A DNA stretch of 64,000 bases from Ichthyophthirius multifiliis (GCF_000220395.1 NW_004086129.1:35369-99368); one strand, 5' to 3'. Positions 27,830 to 40,911 are shown, counted from the stretch's first letter. The notes: generated from the letters alone by a model not told the origin. A program made the numbers and translations.

Positions 27830-30800
27830 TCATATTTTTTTAAACTATTTTAAATAATCTTTTTCAAACAGACTATAATATTCATCCTTACCTTCCAAAA
27901 CAAATTTGATTTATTCATTTAATAATTTCTCAGCATCAAACCCTTCCTATAAAAAAAATAAAAAAGCATTTTAAATAAAAAAAACATCAAAATAAAATAA
28001 AATACTTAATCTTTAATCAATTCAGTACATTCTTTAAAGAATTCTTTAAAGACAAAAACAAGGTCTTCCTTATCATCTTCATCAAAGTCATCTTTAAACT
28101 TAACTTAAATGTCTTTAAAGCTCGCATTTCCCTTAGTATAAAACTCAACAAATATTTTAGATAAAAATGTAAGGAAAAGTGGGAAATCAGCACTCTCATT
28201 TTTACTTTTATTAAGCCTTTCATTCATAGCCTACACAAATTCATTTGGTTTAATAAATTTAATGGCTTCATTTGCCACAGAAAGTCTATTTTCCTTAAAC
28301 TAAACACTACAATTATACACAGTTTTGATAAGAATTTATCCATAAAGTACTGGGTCAAATAAACTAGTTAATTCTTTAAAATCATTAATTGCACTTTATA
28401 TACCATAGTCTTCTTAAAACTTTTTCTAGCTATCCAAATGTCCCCAAATTTCCTTTGCGATATTTCTTCCATCTTCCTCTGATAGATTCTTCTATTAAGC
28501 ATTTGTAACTTCTTTAAATTCTTCTTATTAAGTTTAAACTCTTTATTTCCCACTTGTACTTGGTTACTTTTGTACATAAATAGTTTATTGATTATTTCTT
28601 TAATTATATCTTTAATTATTTTATTAATATTCCTGTTGTTATTTGAAATATTCTTCAGTTTCTAATTTAGTTTTCATTCTTTCTTCGTCGAATTCTTTTC
28701 TTATAGTATCTTGATCTTGGGGACCTTTATTAGCTTAATCACTTATTCTTTCTTTCCAGTTATTTTCTTTTCTTTCCATTAAATTTTTGGTTAAAGAATC
28801 TATTCTTGGAGATACTTTTTTATTTTATATTAACCATTATAAACTATTTTTTTGTTATTTTTAAATAATTAAAAATTAAGTTTTTTTTTTTTTTTTTTTT
28901 ACAATTAAAAATATTCATTATATTCTAATTTTTCAAAATTTAGTTCTTAATATTCTCTTTTTTATAGACAATTTATTAAATTTAGGTTAATTTCATTTAA
29001 TTCTTATTATCTTTATTATTATTATTTACTTGTTTCTTTAATTGTTTTAATTCTTTCACATTATCTTTCACCTGTCTAATCTAATAATAAGATTAATCCT
29101 TCTAAATGATCTTCAAAATGAGATTCTTCGACTTCTTCGTTTTTAATTTATTATTCGCTTAATTCACAATATTCTTTTACATATCTATTAATAAGTTCAC
29201 CAATACAAATCTACATAACTTAATGATTAATACAAGCATTTAAATACAAACAGCCAATAAATCTTAAATTAAGCATTTCCCTTTTTTTTTTTTCATCAAA
29301 ATATTGTTTTTTCTCATCTTCATTCATTTCTTCAAGTTTTTCTGTTTTTTTTTTTTTAAAAAAAATAAATAAATAATATATAAATAAATTCCAAAAAATA
29401 AAATATATAGGCAAAAAAAAAAAAACTTTATTTTTTAATAGTCATTTTTCCTTCAAAAATACTTTTTTCCCCTTAAAAAGTTTACTAAATATTCGTAATA
29501 AGATGATTTTTAAAATAATTATGTTAATTTTCATCTTTCTTAAAAACAAACTTCGACTCAAGAATCAAATACTTACATAAATTAGCATAAACTCCAGTAT
29601 AAAGTTTCTAAGTTCTCGCCTTTTCAATAATACCTTCTACAATGCACTCACAAAGTACCTCTTCTTTAATATAATTAAAAAGTGATTTTTTAAGATCTTC
29701 GAAATTAGAAGGTGTCAGAATGTTTAACCAAAGCCTAATATCATTGATTTATTTTTTATTCTAATCTAATTTTTCCTATCTCATATGGTCTAAAAATTTA
29801 GCAGCATTCTATTTAATTTTCATTTTTATTTCTACCACATCCTTATCTTCCTTAGTTCTTTCTATGATTATATCATGATTCTATTAAACAAAAGTATTGC
29901 TTTTACCCTCTTATCTAATATGCTATTAATTTCCGTTATTTTTATTATAGTTAGGGTTATAAGAGGTTCGGGGTTGACTGGAACGGTTTGGGTAGTTTTG
30001 AGGTTTATTTTAAATTTTGTCGGTATAAGTTCGGGAGTTAAATTAGATTATTCTTGTATCAAAAATATGTGCGGGATTGTTTTAGAGCTCAAATTGAGGT
30101 TCAATTGTTAAAAAGTACTATATTAAGTCAAAAGTTAATGTTTTTATTTGTTTTTCTTCTATTTTTTTCTTTTTTTCTTCTTCTTCTTGTTTTTTTTTTT
30201 TTTACTATTCTTCAATTTCTTGGCGGATTCTCTCTTATTCTAATTTTTCTTCTTTTTATTTTTGCTCTTCTTCTTCTTTTTTCTTTTTTTCTTATAATTA
30301 TTTTTATAAAATTTCTTGTTCAAGTTCAATTTTTTTTTATTTTTATTCTTCTTCTTCTTGCTTTTTTTTTAAATCTTCATTTTATTTAATTGTTTCTTAA
30401 GGTTCGATTTTAAATGCCATACTATGTAATTTTAATTATTTTTTAGGTTTTTTACTCCTTCTTATTAATTAGAAATGGTCTAAATAATTTATTATTATTA
30501 TTATTATTAATATTATTATTAGTATTATTATTATTATATTTATTGAGTTTATTATTGTTATTATGTTTATTGAACTTATTAGTTCTCTTATTATTAATTT
30601 CTTTGTTATATCACATAATGAGTATTAAAGTTTTATTTATTTTAATAAGAACTATTTTGGTTAAATTAAGGTTACTGTTATTATTATTATTTTACATATT
30701 AAGTTTGTTGAACAAATTAATTTTATTAATATTAATTATAATATGGAAGAGTATTATTATTATTTAATTAGATTTCATTTTAATTTCCAAATTATGTGTT

Positions 30801-30896
30801 GGTTTGCTAATTATTTGTTTATTCTAATTCTTATACTGTGAATTCTTTATTATTTAGCTTTAATTACTTTTTTGGCTTTGTTGTTTAATTAGACAT
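27830..30896 (-). CDS. translation initiation factor eIF4G
   Basis: Starts MSNQTTKPKKQLKLNNKEFT. A very Q/N-rich N-terminus follows, much of it encoded by TAA runs (30480-30800), then an E/K/Q charged helix. Next comes the MIF4G domain (about 28900-29760): IRLWLNILTPSNFEDLKKSL, LYTGVYANLCKYLI and NLRFIGCLYLNACINHQVM match the eIF4G pattern of LFEKA..VAYANMC...LGNIKFIGELF. It ends FLQWLIQNKKVSPR...ENNWKERISDQANKGPQ. The C-terminal part (27830-28480) is an MA3-like helical domain. Clear introns lie at about 27955-28014, 28836-28896 and 29345-29427. A one-base frame break occurs around 30415-30450. It would scaffold cap-dependent translation initiation. No clear eIF4E-binding YxxxxLΦ site was found. 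Confidence 0.85.
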
Positions 30897-32406
30897 TTTT
30901 TTATTTCCCTTTTATTTTAATAAAATAAGCAATTTAATTAATTGAAACAGAAACTATTTTGTTTTTTTTATTTATAATTATATATATATAAGTAATTCTT
31001 CAAAATTACTTTAATCAATTTTAAGTTTTTTTTTTAGTTGGCTAAAAAAAGTGGATTTTTTTTTCCTTTATGGATTTTATTTTAAATAAATAAATATTTT
31101 TTTTTTTTTTTTTAGATTTTTTTCAGGAAGAAAAATAAAAATATAATTAGATTAAGATTAAGATTAAGATAATTTTTTTTTTTTTTTTTTCATTAAGATA
31201 ATTAATTAATAATTATAAATATTTTGTTTATGTTAATATATCAAATATATATTTAATTCTATATAATATAAAATCATTATTTTATAATATTTATGAAGTA
31301 TAATTTCGTAGTTGATATTATCTAAATAATTTTGTTTTTTTTAATTTTATACTTTTTTAAATCAATTTAAATATTAATTTTACTCTTCTTTTTTTTTATT
31401 TATTTTTAATATTAATTTTAATTTTTTATTTAATTAAATTAATATAATTAAAAAATTAGTTTGTAAAAATAGCATTAATTTATTTAACTTATTAATATTT
31501 ATAAACAAAATACTTATAATTTAATATATATTATTTTTATTAATTTATTTGAATTATATAAATATTAAAAAATAATATATATTCATATAAATTTAATTTA
31601 TAATTAAATTTATTAAAATGTTATAACTAATTGTAAGTTAGCTAATTTTTATAATTGCTATATATATAATATATTATTTATACATAAATATTATATTTAA
31701 TATATGAAATTAAAATATAAACCAATTTTCTTATTCATTTTATCTAAATTAATTAAAAGAATATAAAAAATTATTATATTTATGAAATTAATTTTTTAAT
31801 TTTAAATGTTATATTACAGAATATACATAATATTTTTTAATTAATATAATAGAATAAAATTATAAAAATATCGTTTATTAAATATCAATATAATACTATT
31901 TTTTATATTCAAATTATATTATTTAAATAATTTTAATTATAAAAAAGTAAAATTTAATTTCTATATATATAACATTTTTAAGATAATAACTTTATTTAAT
32001 ATAATTTTTATTTTATATATTATTAAAAAAATATTTAATATATTTTTAATAAAATTTATATATATTATAAATGGATAATATAATTTTATTTATAATTTTT
32101 ACGATATTATCTTTTTAAAAATTCAAAATTACAATATATATTATAAATTTTTAAAACGAAGCATTATTATAATACAAAAATATGTATAAAATCATTATTT
32201 TTCTTAAATTAAATATGAAAAAAATAATTTTATTTTATAGAATATTAATTTATTTTTTTATTAAAAATGTATTATTATAACTAATATAATTATAATATAA
32301 ATAGATATAATTCAGATATAAAAAATAATATTTGAAGTTCTTTTAATATAATGTTAATATTTTATATAATATATTTTTTCTAATATATTTATATTAAAAA
32401 TTATAA
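30897..32406. other. intergenic, A+T-rich, with short TTAAGA repeat
   Basis: 1.5 kb without a supportable gene. It contains long T tracts (31092-31113, 31172-31190) around a fourfold AGATTA/TTAAGA repeat at about 31146-31171. It lies upstream of the eIF4G start on the minus strand, so promoter elements for that gene may be here. Confidence 0.5.
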
Positions 32407-34484
32407 TCAAAAATAATAATCAATATTTTCTTATGTCTATTGAATATTGCTACAATAATTTTTTCTAATTTTATTTTAAAATTTTTAAGGGAATTACACA
32501 TATTTAGTCTATATTGATCTATTAGGAATATTTTTATCGCATTAAATAATAGTTTTTGTTGGTATATTTTATAATGAGACACACTATAAAGCTTTTAAAG
32601 ACTATTACTTTAAAGACTTTTCAAATATTGAATTTTTATCAATACTTTTCAAAATCTGAGTTGAATTATATATTTTTTTTGTTTCTGTTATACTATTAAT
32701 TGTTTTTTATACACTTTAATTAACTATATTTGTAAAAGTAGTGCTTTTATTTTATTTGTATTTACTTCTTTATATTTTATTTAAGTTAATTTTAAAAATA
32801 ATATTTTTTTCAAATTCCTGTTTTTTTTCTACATTAAACCAATTCAAATTACTTAATGATTAAATACGACATTATTATATATTATTATTGTATATTTTAT
32901 TATCATCTACTTTAAACTGTTCAAATATTTCTTATTTTTTTAATTATTATTATATAATTTATTTATCTTTCTCATCATTATTATATAGATAATCTATAAA
33001 ATATTGATTTTTTACTTTATTTTTTATCTAAACCTTAAAATTATTATTATTATCATTATTAAAAATATTCAATTTTTATTAATTAATTTAAACTAAAATT
33101 TATTATTATTACTCTTATTCATTTTTTTTTCCAAAATAATATTTTAAATACTTTTCTAATGCTACATATACTTATTAATAGCTCTTTATTACATAATAAT
33201 TTTTAAATTAGGAATTTCATACATTAATCTAATAAATAAATGTCTATTAACATAATAGACTTTAACTTCATTTAAACAAAAAGCACTATAATCCCTAAGT
33301 TATTATTTTTAAAAGATTTCTTCAATTCCAAGAATTTCATACTTTCCAATAACACAAAATTCAAATTTTTTTTTTTCTTAATTTTTTTATAGTTAAACTT
33401 CTCCTTTTTTAATAATTAAAACTTCATTTGCCTCATCTTTTTCCTTAAAAATATATTGGCCTTTTATATATTATCTTTTTTTAGAAAAATCAGTAATTAG
33501 AGTACCAAATTGTTCTTATTTTAAATCGAATTTTAACACTTATTTGAAAAAATCAATTTACTTTTATAATAACAAACTATCCAAATAATTTATTATATTC
33601 TAATAATCATGTTTTGATAAAACACACAAATCAGTATCTTCCAAAGCGATTATAGTGGCACTTCTAGGCATCTTTAATAATAGACCTAGTTCTCCAAAAG
33701 ATTCACCTTAACTAAAATTTTAAATTAAAAAAGATAAATTATAAATTTAAAAATAAATACTTAATGTCTTTCTAATAATAATACCAAAAAATACCATTTA
33801 TATATAAAGATTCTAAATTTTTTACTTCATCTGTATATAAGTTTAATTATTCAGATAAAAGTTCTCTTTATTTTTCTTTTTTTTAATATATTTTTAGATT
33901 ATTTCTTCTTTGTCTTAATTATTATTATTTTATATTAATTCATCTAATGAATTTTTTGTTTTTTCCTAAGTTTAATAAGTTATGGTCTATTGTCTTACAA
34001 ATATATTTTTTTATTATTATTATTGGGTACTATTTTATGTTTCTTTATTATTTTCTTGTTAGTTTTATTAAAAATAAACTATTTTTCCATTTTTACGATC
34101 TAATTGTAACTAAGCTTCTGTTTTTTTGATTAATACAGCTACTTTTCCTTTTAAAATCAAATATAAATTTTCAGGTTATTACCCTTAATAGAATATAATT
34201 TCTCCTTTTTAATATTTTTCGTGAGTGACTACTTTTGACATATTTTTTGCGAAAGAATTATCTATTTTTTTTTTTTTTTGAACATATTATAATGTTTCTA
34301 ATAGTTATTCAATCATTTTTTGTTCAAAAGAAGTTCTCTATATAGAAGGGTTATTCATAAATTTTATACATAATTATAATTTTGTATTAGGCGATAATTA
34401 GTCTATATCTTATATTTATATTTTTTATTTATTAAATGGTATATTTATTTTTTCTAAAATATTTTATAATTACTAAATTTTCAT
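32407..34484 (-). CDS. cyclic-nucleotide-binding domain protein
   Basis: Starts MKIQQLQNILEKINIPFN. The first cNMP-binding beta roll begins HEKYQKGEIIFYQGQQPENL and YLILKGKVAVLI, then is interrupted by a Q/N-rich insert. The phosphate-binding cassette follows the insert: GESFGELGLLLKMPRSATI, which keeps the GE and PRSAT elements that contact the cyclic phosphate. A second roll follows (YIKGQYIFKEKDEANEVLII, KKGEVQL). The rest is low-complexity. No kinase or channel segment is present. Three single-base frame breaks fall at A8-A9 runs (about 33873-33883, 33121-33130 and 32830-32840), each repaired by one base. An intron lies at about 33712-33761. It could be a PKA-regulatory-like or ciliate-specific cNMP sensor, and so a possible effector of the cyclase at 0.4-4.4 kb. 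Confidence 0.8.
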
Positions 34485-34825
34485 TTTTTTTTTATTTAAT
34501 TTTTTTAAAAAAAATAATAAATAAATAAAGATAATTTTTTTTAGAGGTTTTTTTTTTTTAAAGTAGATTATTACTAATGAAATTATAAATATACTATTAA
34601 ATTTAATTAACAATAGTATAAAAAAGAGTGTTTTATAGGAAAAAAAATATATATATTTTTTATTAAATATTTATATAATTTAATATTTAGTTTAATAATT
34701 AATTTTTTATAATAATTTAAATTAATAGAAATAAATAAATTATATATTATACATATATATGATTTAATTAATTTATTTAATATTTTTTTTTTGTTAATTT
34801 TATTACTATATTATATAATTTATTA
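34485..34825. other. intergenic
   Basis: About 340 A+T-rich bases; nothing recognisable. Confidence 0.45.
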
Positions 34826-35977
34826 TCATTAAATAGTTTTTTTTAATAAATACTTTAGTTATTCTTATGAAAGATCATTGTTTTTTTCAATTCCTAATAC
34901 AATTAAAGCTTAACTTTTAGTAACAAATCTTCCTTTTATTCTTAATCTACTATTAGCAACTCTTTATCTTGCATCACATTATGTTTTTATTTATTTTTTT
35001 CTAGTATTTTGCCTATAATTTATTTATATTTTTATAAATATAAAATTTTAACAACAAAACAAAATACAATTTCTTCTCTCTTTTAATTAAATATTTTTCA
35101 ACTTTATCAAGTCTATCTTTATATGATAAATTTCCGATTTTTTTATATGATTTATCTATAATTCCATTCAAAATAAAATGATTTTTAAATAAGCTTTCCG
35201 GATTAAAAACTTAAAATTAAAATTGATAATTTTAAGGAATTATATTTTTTATTTTATTCATATCATTTTAACTTATTTAAGCAAAGTTTTTCTTTAAAAA
35301 TTCTAATTAATGATTATCACTAATCCATTTTCGGTCATTGAAAGGTAAATAGGCTTGAGGTAATTATTTAAAAACTCCTTTTATTTCAGAAAGTGATATT
35401 GTATTAGATTTTTATTTTTAAATTACATCTAAATTATTAATTGTATATAGGGAAGGTTTATTAGAATTTTATTCGTCAAATAAGTTATTTAGAGATGTTA
35501 TATTTTCTTATTTTGATTATATATTTTTATTTATATTTGTATTATGAATATTATTAATTGAATTTATATAATTTATATTATTAAAATCGTTTATAGAATT
35601 ATTATATTATTAAAGTTATATTTCTACTGGGTTAAGGAATATATTTTCATAGCTTATGTTTTTTTAAATAAATGTATTACTACTATTATTATGCTATTCA
35701 CTATTAAATAAATTCGATTATATATATTATTATGTTTAATTATTTGTATTTAATGTTTTCTAATAAGGAATATTAAAAGAACTTCTTCTCACTTATTCTT
35801 TTTATTTATATATGTAAAAAAAAATATAAATAATTTATTTTTGTTAACCTTCTAAGCAGAAAATATTATATTAATGATTAAAGTTATCATGAATATTTTG
35901 TAAATTATAAATATTATGATTATTGTGCTTTATTTTTAACAATTAAATATATATATTTATATTTATCTTTTTAACAT
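34826..35977 (-). CDS. CCT-motif protein
   Basis: A low-complexity N/Q/S-rich body is followed by YKDRLDKVEKYLIKREKKL. After an intron at about 35015-35070 comes CDARQRVANSRLRIKGRF. Together these make a CCT motif (basic helix, then Y/C-x-x-R-xx-VA-x-x-R-x-R-x-KGRFV), known from CONSTANS and TOC1-type regulators and present in ciliate genomes. The stop is TGA 34826-34828. The start is uncertain: ATG at 35977 is the nearest, but it needs an intron to reach the main frame near 35830. Likely a nuclear regulator, though the function of CCT proteins outside plants is not established. Confidence 0.7.
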
Positions 35978-36645
35978 ATTATATTTTTATATAAAAAAAA
36001 AAAAAATTATAAAATAAATAATGCTTTAATGTGATATATATTAAAAAATAAATAATTTTTTATAAATTTTATATTTAGTTACATTTAACTAGTTAAAATT
36101 TTCAATAGAATTTTGTCTAGAGCGGTCTAAATAAGGATCAAATTAAGAATGGATGTTGTTATTAACCTTTTTTTATTTTTTTAATTAAAAAATAAAAACA
36201 ATAAAAAGTAAAAACAAGTTAATTTTTTTTTTTTTTCTCGATAAAAATAAAATATATTTTTATTTAAAAAAAAAAAAAAATGGAAAAAAAAATATTTAAT
36301 TTCTTATTTTATAATTTGTTCGTTTTCAATAAATTACATAATTAAAATAACTTTGGTTCATTTAAGGTTCTATATGATTAATAAAATTATTGCTATTCAT
36401 ATTTTTTTTTATTTATTTTTATAATAATTATTAATATATTTTATCTATATATATAATTTTTAATTTAATTTAATGAATGTTATTACTTCAATTTTATATA
36501 AAAAAATAAAAAAACATATTAAAGAAAATTTTAAGAAAATTTTTTTAAGTGAATTTAAAAAATGAAAATTTATAAGCCAAATATGTTAAATTATTACAAA
36601 ATAAAAAAAAATGAAAATAATAAAAATTAAGAAATTCTATATAAA
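35978..36645. other. intergenic
   Basis: About 670 bases. A short less A+T-rich island at 36108-36160 has no open frame or tRNA fold that I can defend. Otherwise A/T tracts. Confidence 0.4.
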
Positions 36646-36902
36646 TCAATATTTATAATTTGGTTATTATGTAATTAATAATCCATATCTTTTTTAACAT
36701 TCATATCTTTCTTTTGAGTAAGGATCATCAGGAGAAAATCTTGCTATAATTTATAATCAATTAAATTAAATCAGATATTATAATATAAATATAAAAAATA
36801 AATACCTGGATGTGCATTTAATGTTTATACTCCTTGATTATTAATACTTGAAAGTGTGTATACTCTTTCACCTTTTTCGTTTAAATAATATCTTAAATGC
36901 AT
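36646..36902 (-). CDS. NOP10: H/ACA snoRNP subunit NOP10
   Basis: Two exons around an intron at 36744-36805. The protein reads MHLRYYLNEKGERVYTLSSI, then VQTLNAHPARFSPDDPYSKE, then RYECQKRYGLLIT with a few extra residues to TGA, 64 residues in all. This is the full-length NOP10 family, with its typical YTL core and AHPARFSPDD.YS..R...K.R.G.L pattern. It is a core component of H/ACA ribonucleoproteins that pseudouridylate rRNA and, in many eukaryotes, bind telomerase RNA. Both exons are intact. Confidence 0.95.
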
Positions 36903-37211
36903 TTTTTATTATTTAATTTTATTTATAATTATTATTATTTTATTATATTTTTAATTTATAAATTATTTTTATACTTTATTTTATTTTAATTATATACCCG
37001 TATAAAATACACTTAGTATAAATAAAAATATAATTTCAGCACTACTATATTAATAATATATTACAAAAATAATTTAATTTTTTTAGATTAAATATTATAA
37101 AATAAGAATATGAAATTAAAAGAAAAAATAATAAAAAAAATTATTTAATTAAATATAAAAATATATTCTTAAAGATGAAAACTTTTTCTTAATTTTTTTT
37201 TTTTTTTTTTT
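36903..37211. other. intergenic with T tract
   Basis: About 310 bases between NOP10 and the next minus-strand gene, including a long T run at about 37193-37212. Nothing else seen. Confidence 0.45.
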
Positions 37212-38317
37212 TCATTCTAAATTTAAATTTTATATTCTAAAAGTTATTTCTTAGGCTAAAATTTAATTCTAAAAATAAAAAATGATAATTTGGTATTTAT
37301 AAATAATAATTTGTTTAAATACCTAAAGAATTTTTTTAGTTAAATAAGTTAATCTTTCTGATTAAAACTCATCTTCTTTTAATTCATTATATTTAGAAAA
37401 TAACATTTACATGTAGGTTTATTAATCTTAATTTGGGTTTAAAATACCACAATTTTCGCACCATATAAACTAATTTTATTTAAAAATAGAATTTAGAAGT
37501 ATATTTAACTTCCCACCAATATCGTTTAATAATTAATTTTTACGTTTTTAATTTCGAAAACATATTTATAGCTTAAATCATTAAGCATAGCATATAATAA
37601 TTCATCTAATTTTTTAAAGACATTTTAGGAAACAATATTTTATTTATCTATATTTTAGTATTATTTGTTAATATCATCATAGTTTATATTTTCATCATTT
37701 TTATCAATATATTAATAATTGTAATTTTAGGAATTATTTTCTAATAAATTCGATTAATTTTAATTGTGATTATATTCATTAAACATATCATCATTTAGTA
37801 AATTTTATACATTATAATAATCATTTTCTTCAAATAAATTTTATTCATTTTAATTTATAAAATTATCTAATAATAAATCCTATTAATTTTAATTATATTA
37901 ATAATTATTTAATTAATTCTAATTATCAGTTCTATTTTATTAATTATCATATGAATTATTATTTATCATATTCTATAAAATACTCTCTTATTTATTTTGC
38001 GATTAATTAAATTAACTTTAGTTATGTTAGTCTAAATTCTTAGTTTCATCAAAAGTCATATCTAAAATAAATTCTTAATTTTGGATTATTTAAGAAATAT
38101 GTAATTAGTTTTATTATTAAGAAATGCATTAATAATTGTTTTTTTTATTTTTTTTTAAATAATTAAATATTAAAATTTAGAGTAGTTTATCAGAAGTTAT
38201 TATTTTCGTTTTTTAAAATTCTAAATCTTCTTATTTTATCTAATCTAATTAATTTTTTATATACAAATTATTATTTAATCCATAAATCAAAGCTAAAATA
38301 TTTTGTATTTAAGACAT
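37212..38317 (-). CDS. hypothetical Asn/Gln-rich protein with C-terminal CxxC
   Basis: Begins MSQIQNILALIYGLNNNLYI and is very rich in N, Q and D through its middle (37560-38050). The C-terminal third is less biased: KKLDELLYAMLNDLSYKYVF, then after one frame break at the A5 run near 37535 NDIGGKLNILLNSIFKQNQF, IWCENCGILNP and KYNELKEDEFQSERLTYL. A single CxxC (WCENCG) suggests half of a metal site or a redox pair. An intron at about 37273-37325 precedes the last exon, which ends at TGA 37212-37214. I do not recognise the family. Confidence 0.5.
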
Positions 38318-38679
38318 ATTTAATTTTATTGTTTATGGATTAATATACATTTTTTTATATACTTTATTTTATATAAATTTTATTTTTAATATAAATAAAA
38401 TTTAAATTTTACAAGAATAAATTTCAATTCCACTTATATTTTATATATACTAACGCGAAAACAGATAAAAAATAAAACTATTCTCATCATAATTTTCGAT
38501 TAAAAATTAATTAAAAATATATACGTTTATAGAAATATTTTCATAATATTATATACTCACAAGTAAATTTAATAAATTCTGTACTTTTGAAAAAAATAAA
38601 AAAAATAAAAAAAATAAAAAAAATAAAAAAAAATAATATATAATAATAATAAATAGATATATAAAAATTTATAAATATA

Positions 38680-38725
<46 letters not shown>

Positions 38726-38807
38726 TATAATTAAATATTTATTATTTAATATTAATAAGTTACTCTTATTATTAATTCTTTTTTTTTAAATTTTTCTTAG
38801 TAATAAT
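38318..38807. other. intergenic with simple repeats
   Basis: Contains a degenerate (ATAAAAAA)n at about 38590-38634 and (AT)n at about 38684-38721. No coding signal. Confidence 0.6.
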
Positions 38808-39407
38808 TCAAAACAAATGCTTAAAATTTAAACTATTTTTTTTTTTCTGTTAACATTTTATAAATACTTTAATGTTCTTTTTTAAATTTTAAGCTATATA
38901 AAAGTTCAATTTCTTTATATAATTAATCTTTATATTTTAAAAAAATTAACTTTATATTAACATTAATTAGTATATATTAAATATGACCTTATTTAATTTT
39001 GTTAGGTCTTATCTATTTATCAACCTAACAAATATAATTATAAAATAAATCATATTTATTTTTAAATTTAGGAATTATTTAATTTATATCAATTTTATTA
39101 AAATTTTAATTATCTGGATATTTAGATTTGCTTTTAAAATTTCTAATTTCATTTCTTTTACTTTCTATAAATAAAATTAAATACATTATATTTTATATAT
39201 TTTAAATATTATACTTGCTTAAATAAAAAAATCTTTAAATTTATTTTATTTTTCTTATTAATGCAATTATAAATTTAAAGTTGATTAAGACATAATATTA
39301 CTAACTTATTTTTTATCAACCTAAATATTGCTTGAAATAATAAGATCAAAAAACTATTGTTTATGATTTTCATCTAAATTACAAAAATCTATAACAATTT
39401 ATTTCAT
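38808..39407 (-). CDS. small hypothetical protein
   Basis: Starts MKQIVIDFCNLDENHKQQFF. After an intron at about 39149-39199 it continues SKRNEIRNFKSKSKYPDNQN, then IDINQIIPKFKNKYDLFYNY. The last part (LYKEIELLYSLKFKKEHQSI) is coiled-coil-like and ends at TGA 38808-38810. A further small intron around 38950-38990 is possible. I do not recognise it. Its support is codon composition and consistent splicing only. Confidence 0.45.
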
Positions 39408-39610
39408 TTTTAGAAAAAAATAACAAATAAAAATAAATATAAAATATTAATAAGTTAAATTATATAACTAAAAATAAAACTAAAAAATATTAAATTTAAT
39501 TATATAAAGTATTTTTTCATATATAAAAAATAAATGATATTAATAAAAATGAATATTATTTATTACTATATAAATTCAATATAAACTAAAAATTTTTATT
39601 AAAAAGATTA

Positions 39611-39753
39611 TCATTTTTAATAATTATTTTAATAATTATTAGTCAAATTCATAGGGTTATATTATTAATAATAATATTATTAATACTATTATTAATACAT
39701 TCCCATTTAATTAAAAGCTTAAAATCTATTTTAATTATTATTTTACTAAGTTA

Positions 39754-39789
<36 letters not shown>

Positions 39790-40911
39790 TAATTTAATAC
39801 ATGTTCATTAAATTATTAGAATTGTTATTATTTTAGAAATTATTTTAATTTAAACACTATTACTACTATTAATTATTAAATTATTATTATTATTTATTAT
39901 CATAATATTTTCTTGTACATGTACCATTATTATTATATAAATCCATAAGATTGAAAACATCCTAATTTTAGTTTTAGTTTTAGTTTTAGTTTTAGTTTTA
40001 GTTTTAGTTTTAGTTTTAGTTTTAGTTTTAGTTTTAGTTTTAGTTTTAGTTTTAGTTTTAGTTTTAGTTTTAATTTTAGTTTTATATTTAGATTTAGTTT
40101 TAATTTTAAATATTTTTTTAATCTTATTTTTTATCATAAAAAGTTGCTTAAGTAAAATTTCCAAATCCATCGTCCATATTATTTAGATCAATTAAATCTT
40201 CATGATGTTTTTATTTAGGAGAAATACAAGAATTCAATTTACTTTTATTATTTTCTACATTAACATTATTTTAAGAAAAAAATTATTTCTTTTAATTATT
40301 TAAATTTTCATTATTTATATTCAAAGTATTATTGTTTGATTTTCTTCTTTCTTCTTTTTTAGTTAGAGGTCGTCTTATTTTTTATTTTTTTAAACAAAAC
40401 AATAAAAAAATTCTTTTTTACTCTAAAATTCCTTTTTCTCTATTTTCAATAAATATTTATACTGGATTTCTACCTCTTGGATCTGCATATTATTTACGAA
40501 TATATTTTTCTGTAATAAATCTTATTCTATCTTATGCTGAAGTACTTGCAAGTATTTTTTTTGTTGGATTTTTAAATTCCCAATATTAATTTGCAACTTC
40601 ATTCCCTACATAATCCATTATTTCTATATTTCCTTCATTCCATCTATCTATTTATGTTGAATATACTCTTGTTACACTTCTACTTAAATGCCTATGTGCA
40701 CCTTTTTATAATTTTTTCATTTAGTTTTTTCTTTTTTCTTTTTTTCTTTACCTGAGCATTCCATACAAACAAATACTCCGAAATCTAAAGAAACCCAATT
40801 AGGAGATTTTACTCCACAATCAGCACAATTTTAGTTGCCTTCTCTTTTAAGAATCCTTTGGAATATCTTATCTTATTTTTATTAATCTATTAAATCACCA
40901 GCCATACTCAT
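39611..40911 (-). CDS. ArfGAP domain protein
   Basis: Starts MSMAGDLIDQQKQDKIFQRI. The zinc finger is NCADCGVKSPNWVSLDFGVF, then VCMECSGAHRHLSR, giving C-x2-C-x16-C-x2-C and the arginine after the finger that ArfGAPs use as catalytic finger. An intron (40702-40751) splits the codon for the Gly of CSGAHR. The domain continues STQIDRWNEGNIEIMDYVGN and ends near YIRKQYADPRGRNPV. The remainder is disordered, Q/N-rich, and includes an (NQ)n tract written by the TTTTAG repeat. The C-terminus ends MNLTNNYQNNYQK. It would stimulate GTP hydrolysis by Arf in vesicle traffic; closest in layout to SMAP/AGFG types. Confidence 0.9.
39963..40075. repeat. (TTTTAG)n hexanucleotide repeat
   Basis: About 18 near-perfect units within the ArfGAP coding sequence. 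On the minus strand in the gene frame each unit reads AAC TAA, giving Asn-Gln under the ciliate code. All three minus-strand frames stay open. Confidence 0.95.

Noticed and set aside
36108-36160. Small less A+T-rich island considered as an RNA gene
   Set aside because: I could not fold it as a tRNA, and it does not match any spliceosomal or signal-recognition RNA segment I know.
39963-40075. (TTTTAG)n as an interstitial telomere repeat
   Set aside because: Ciliate telomeres of this group are C4A2/T2G4; this unit lacks the G run and lies within coding sequence.
39850-40170. Minus-strand ATG-initiated ORF with a KTKTKT repeat
   Set aside because: It is the wrong frame of the (TTTTAG)n tract. 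The ArfGAP frame, which joins a conserved domain to the C-terminus, reads the tract as Asn-Gln.
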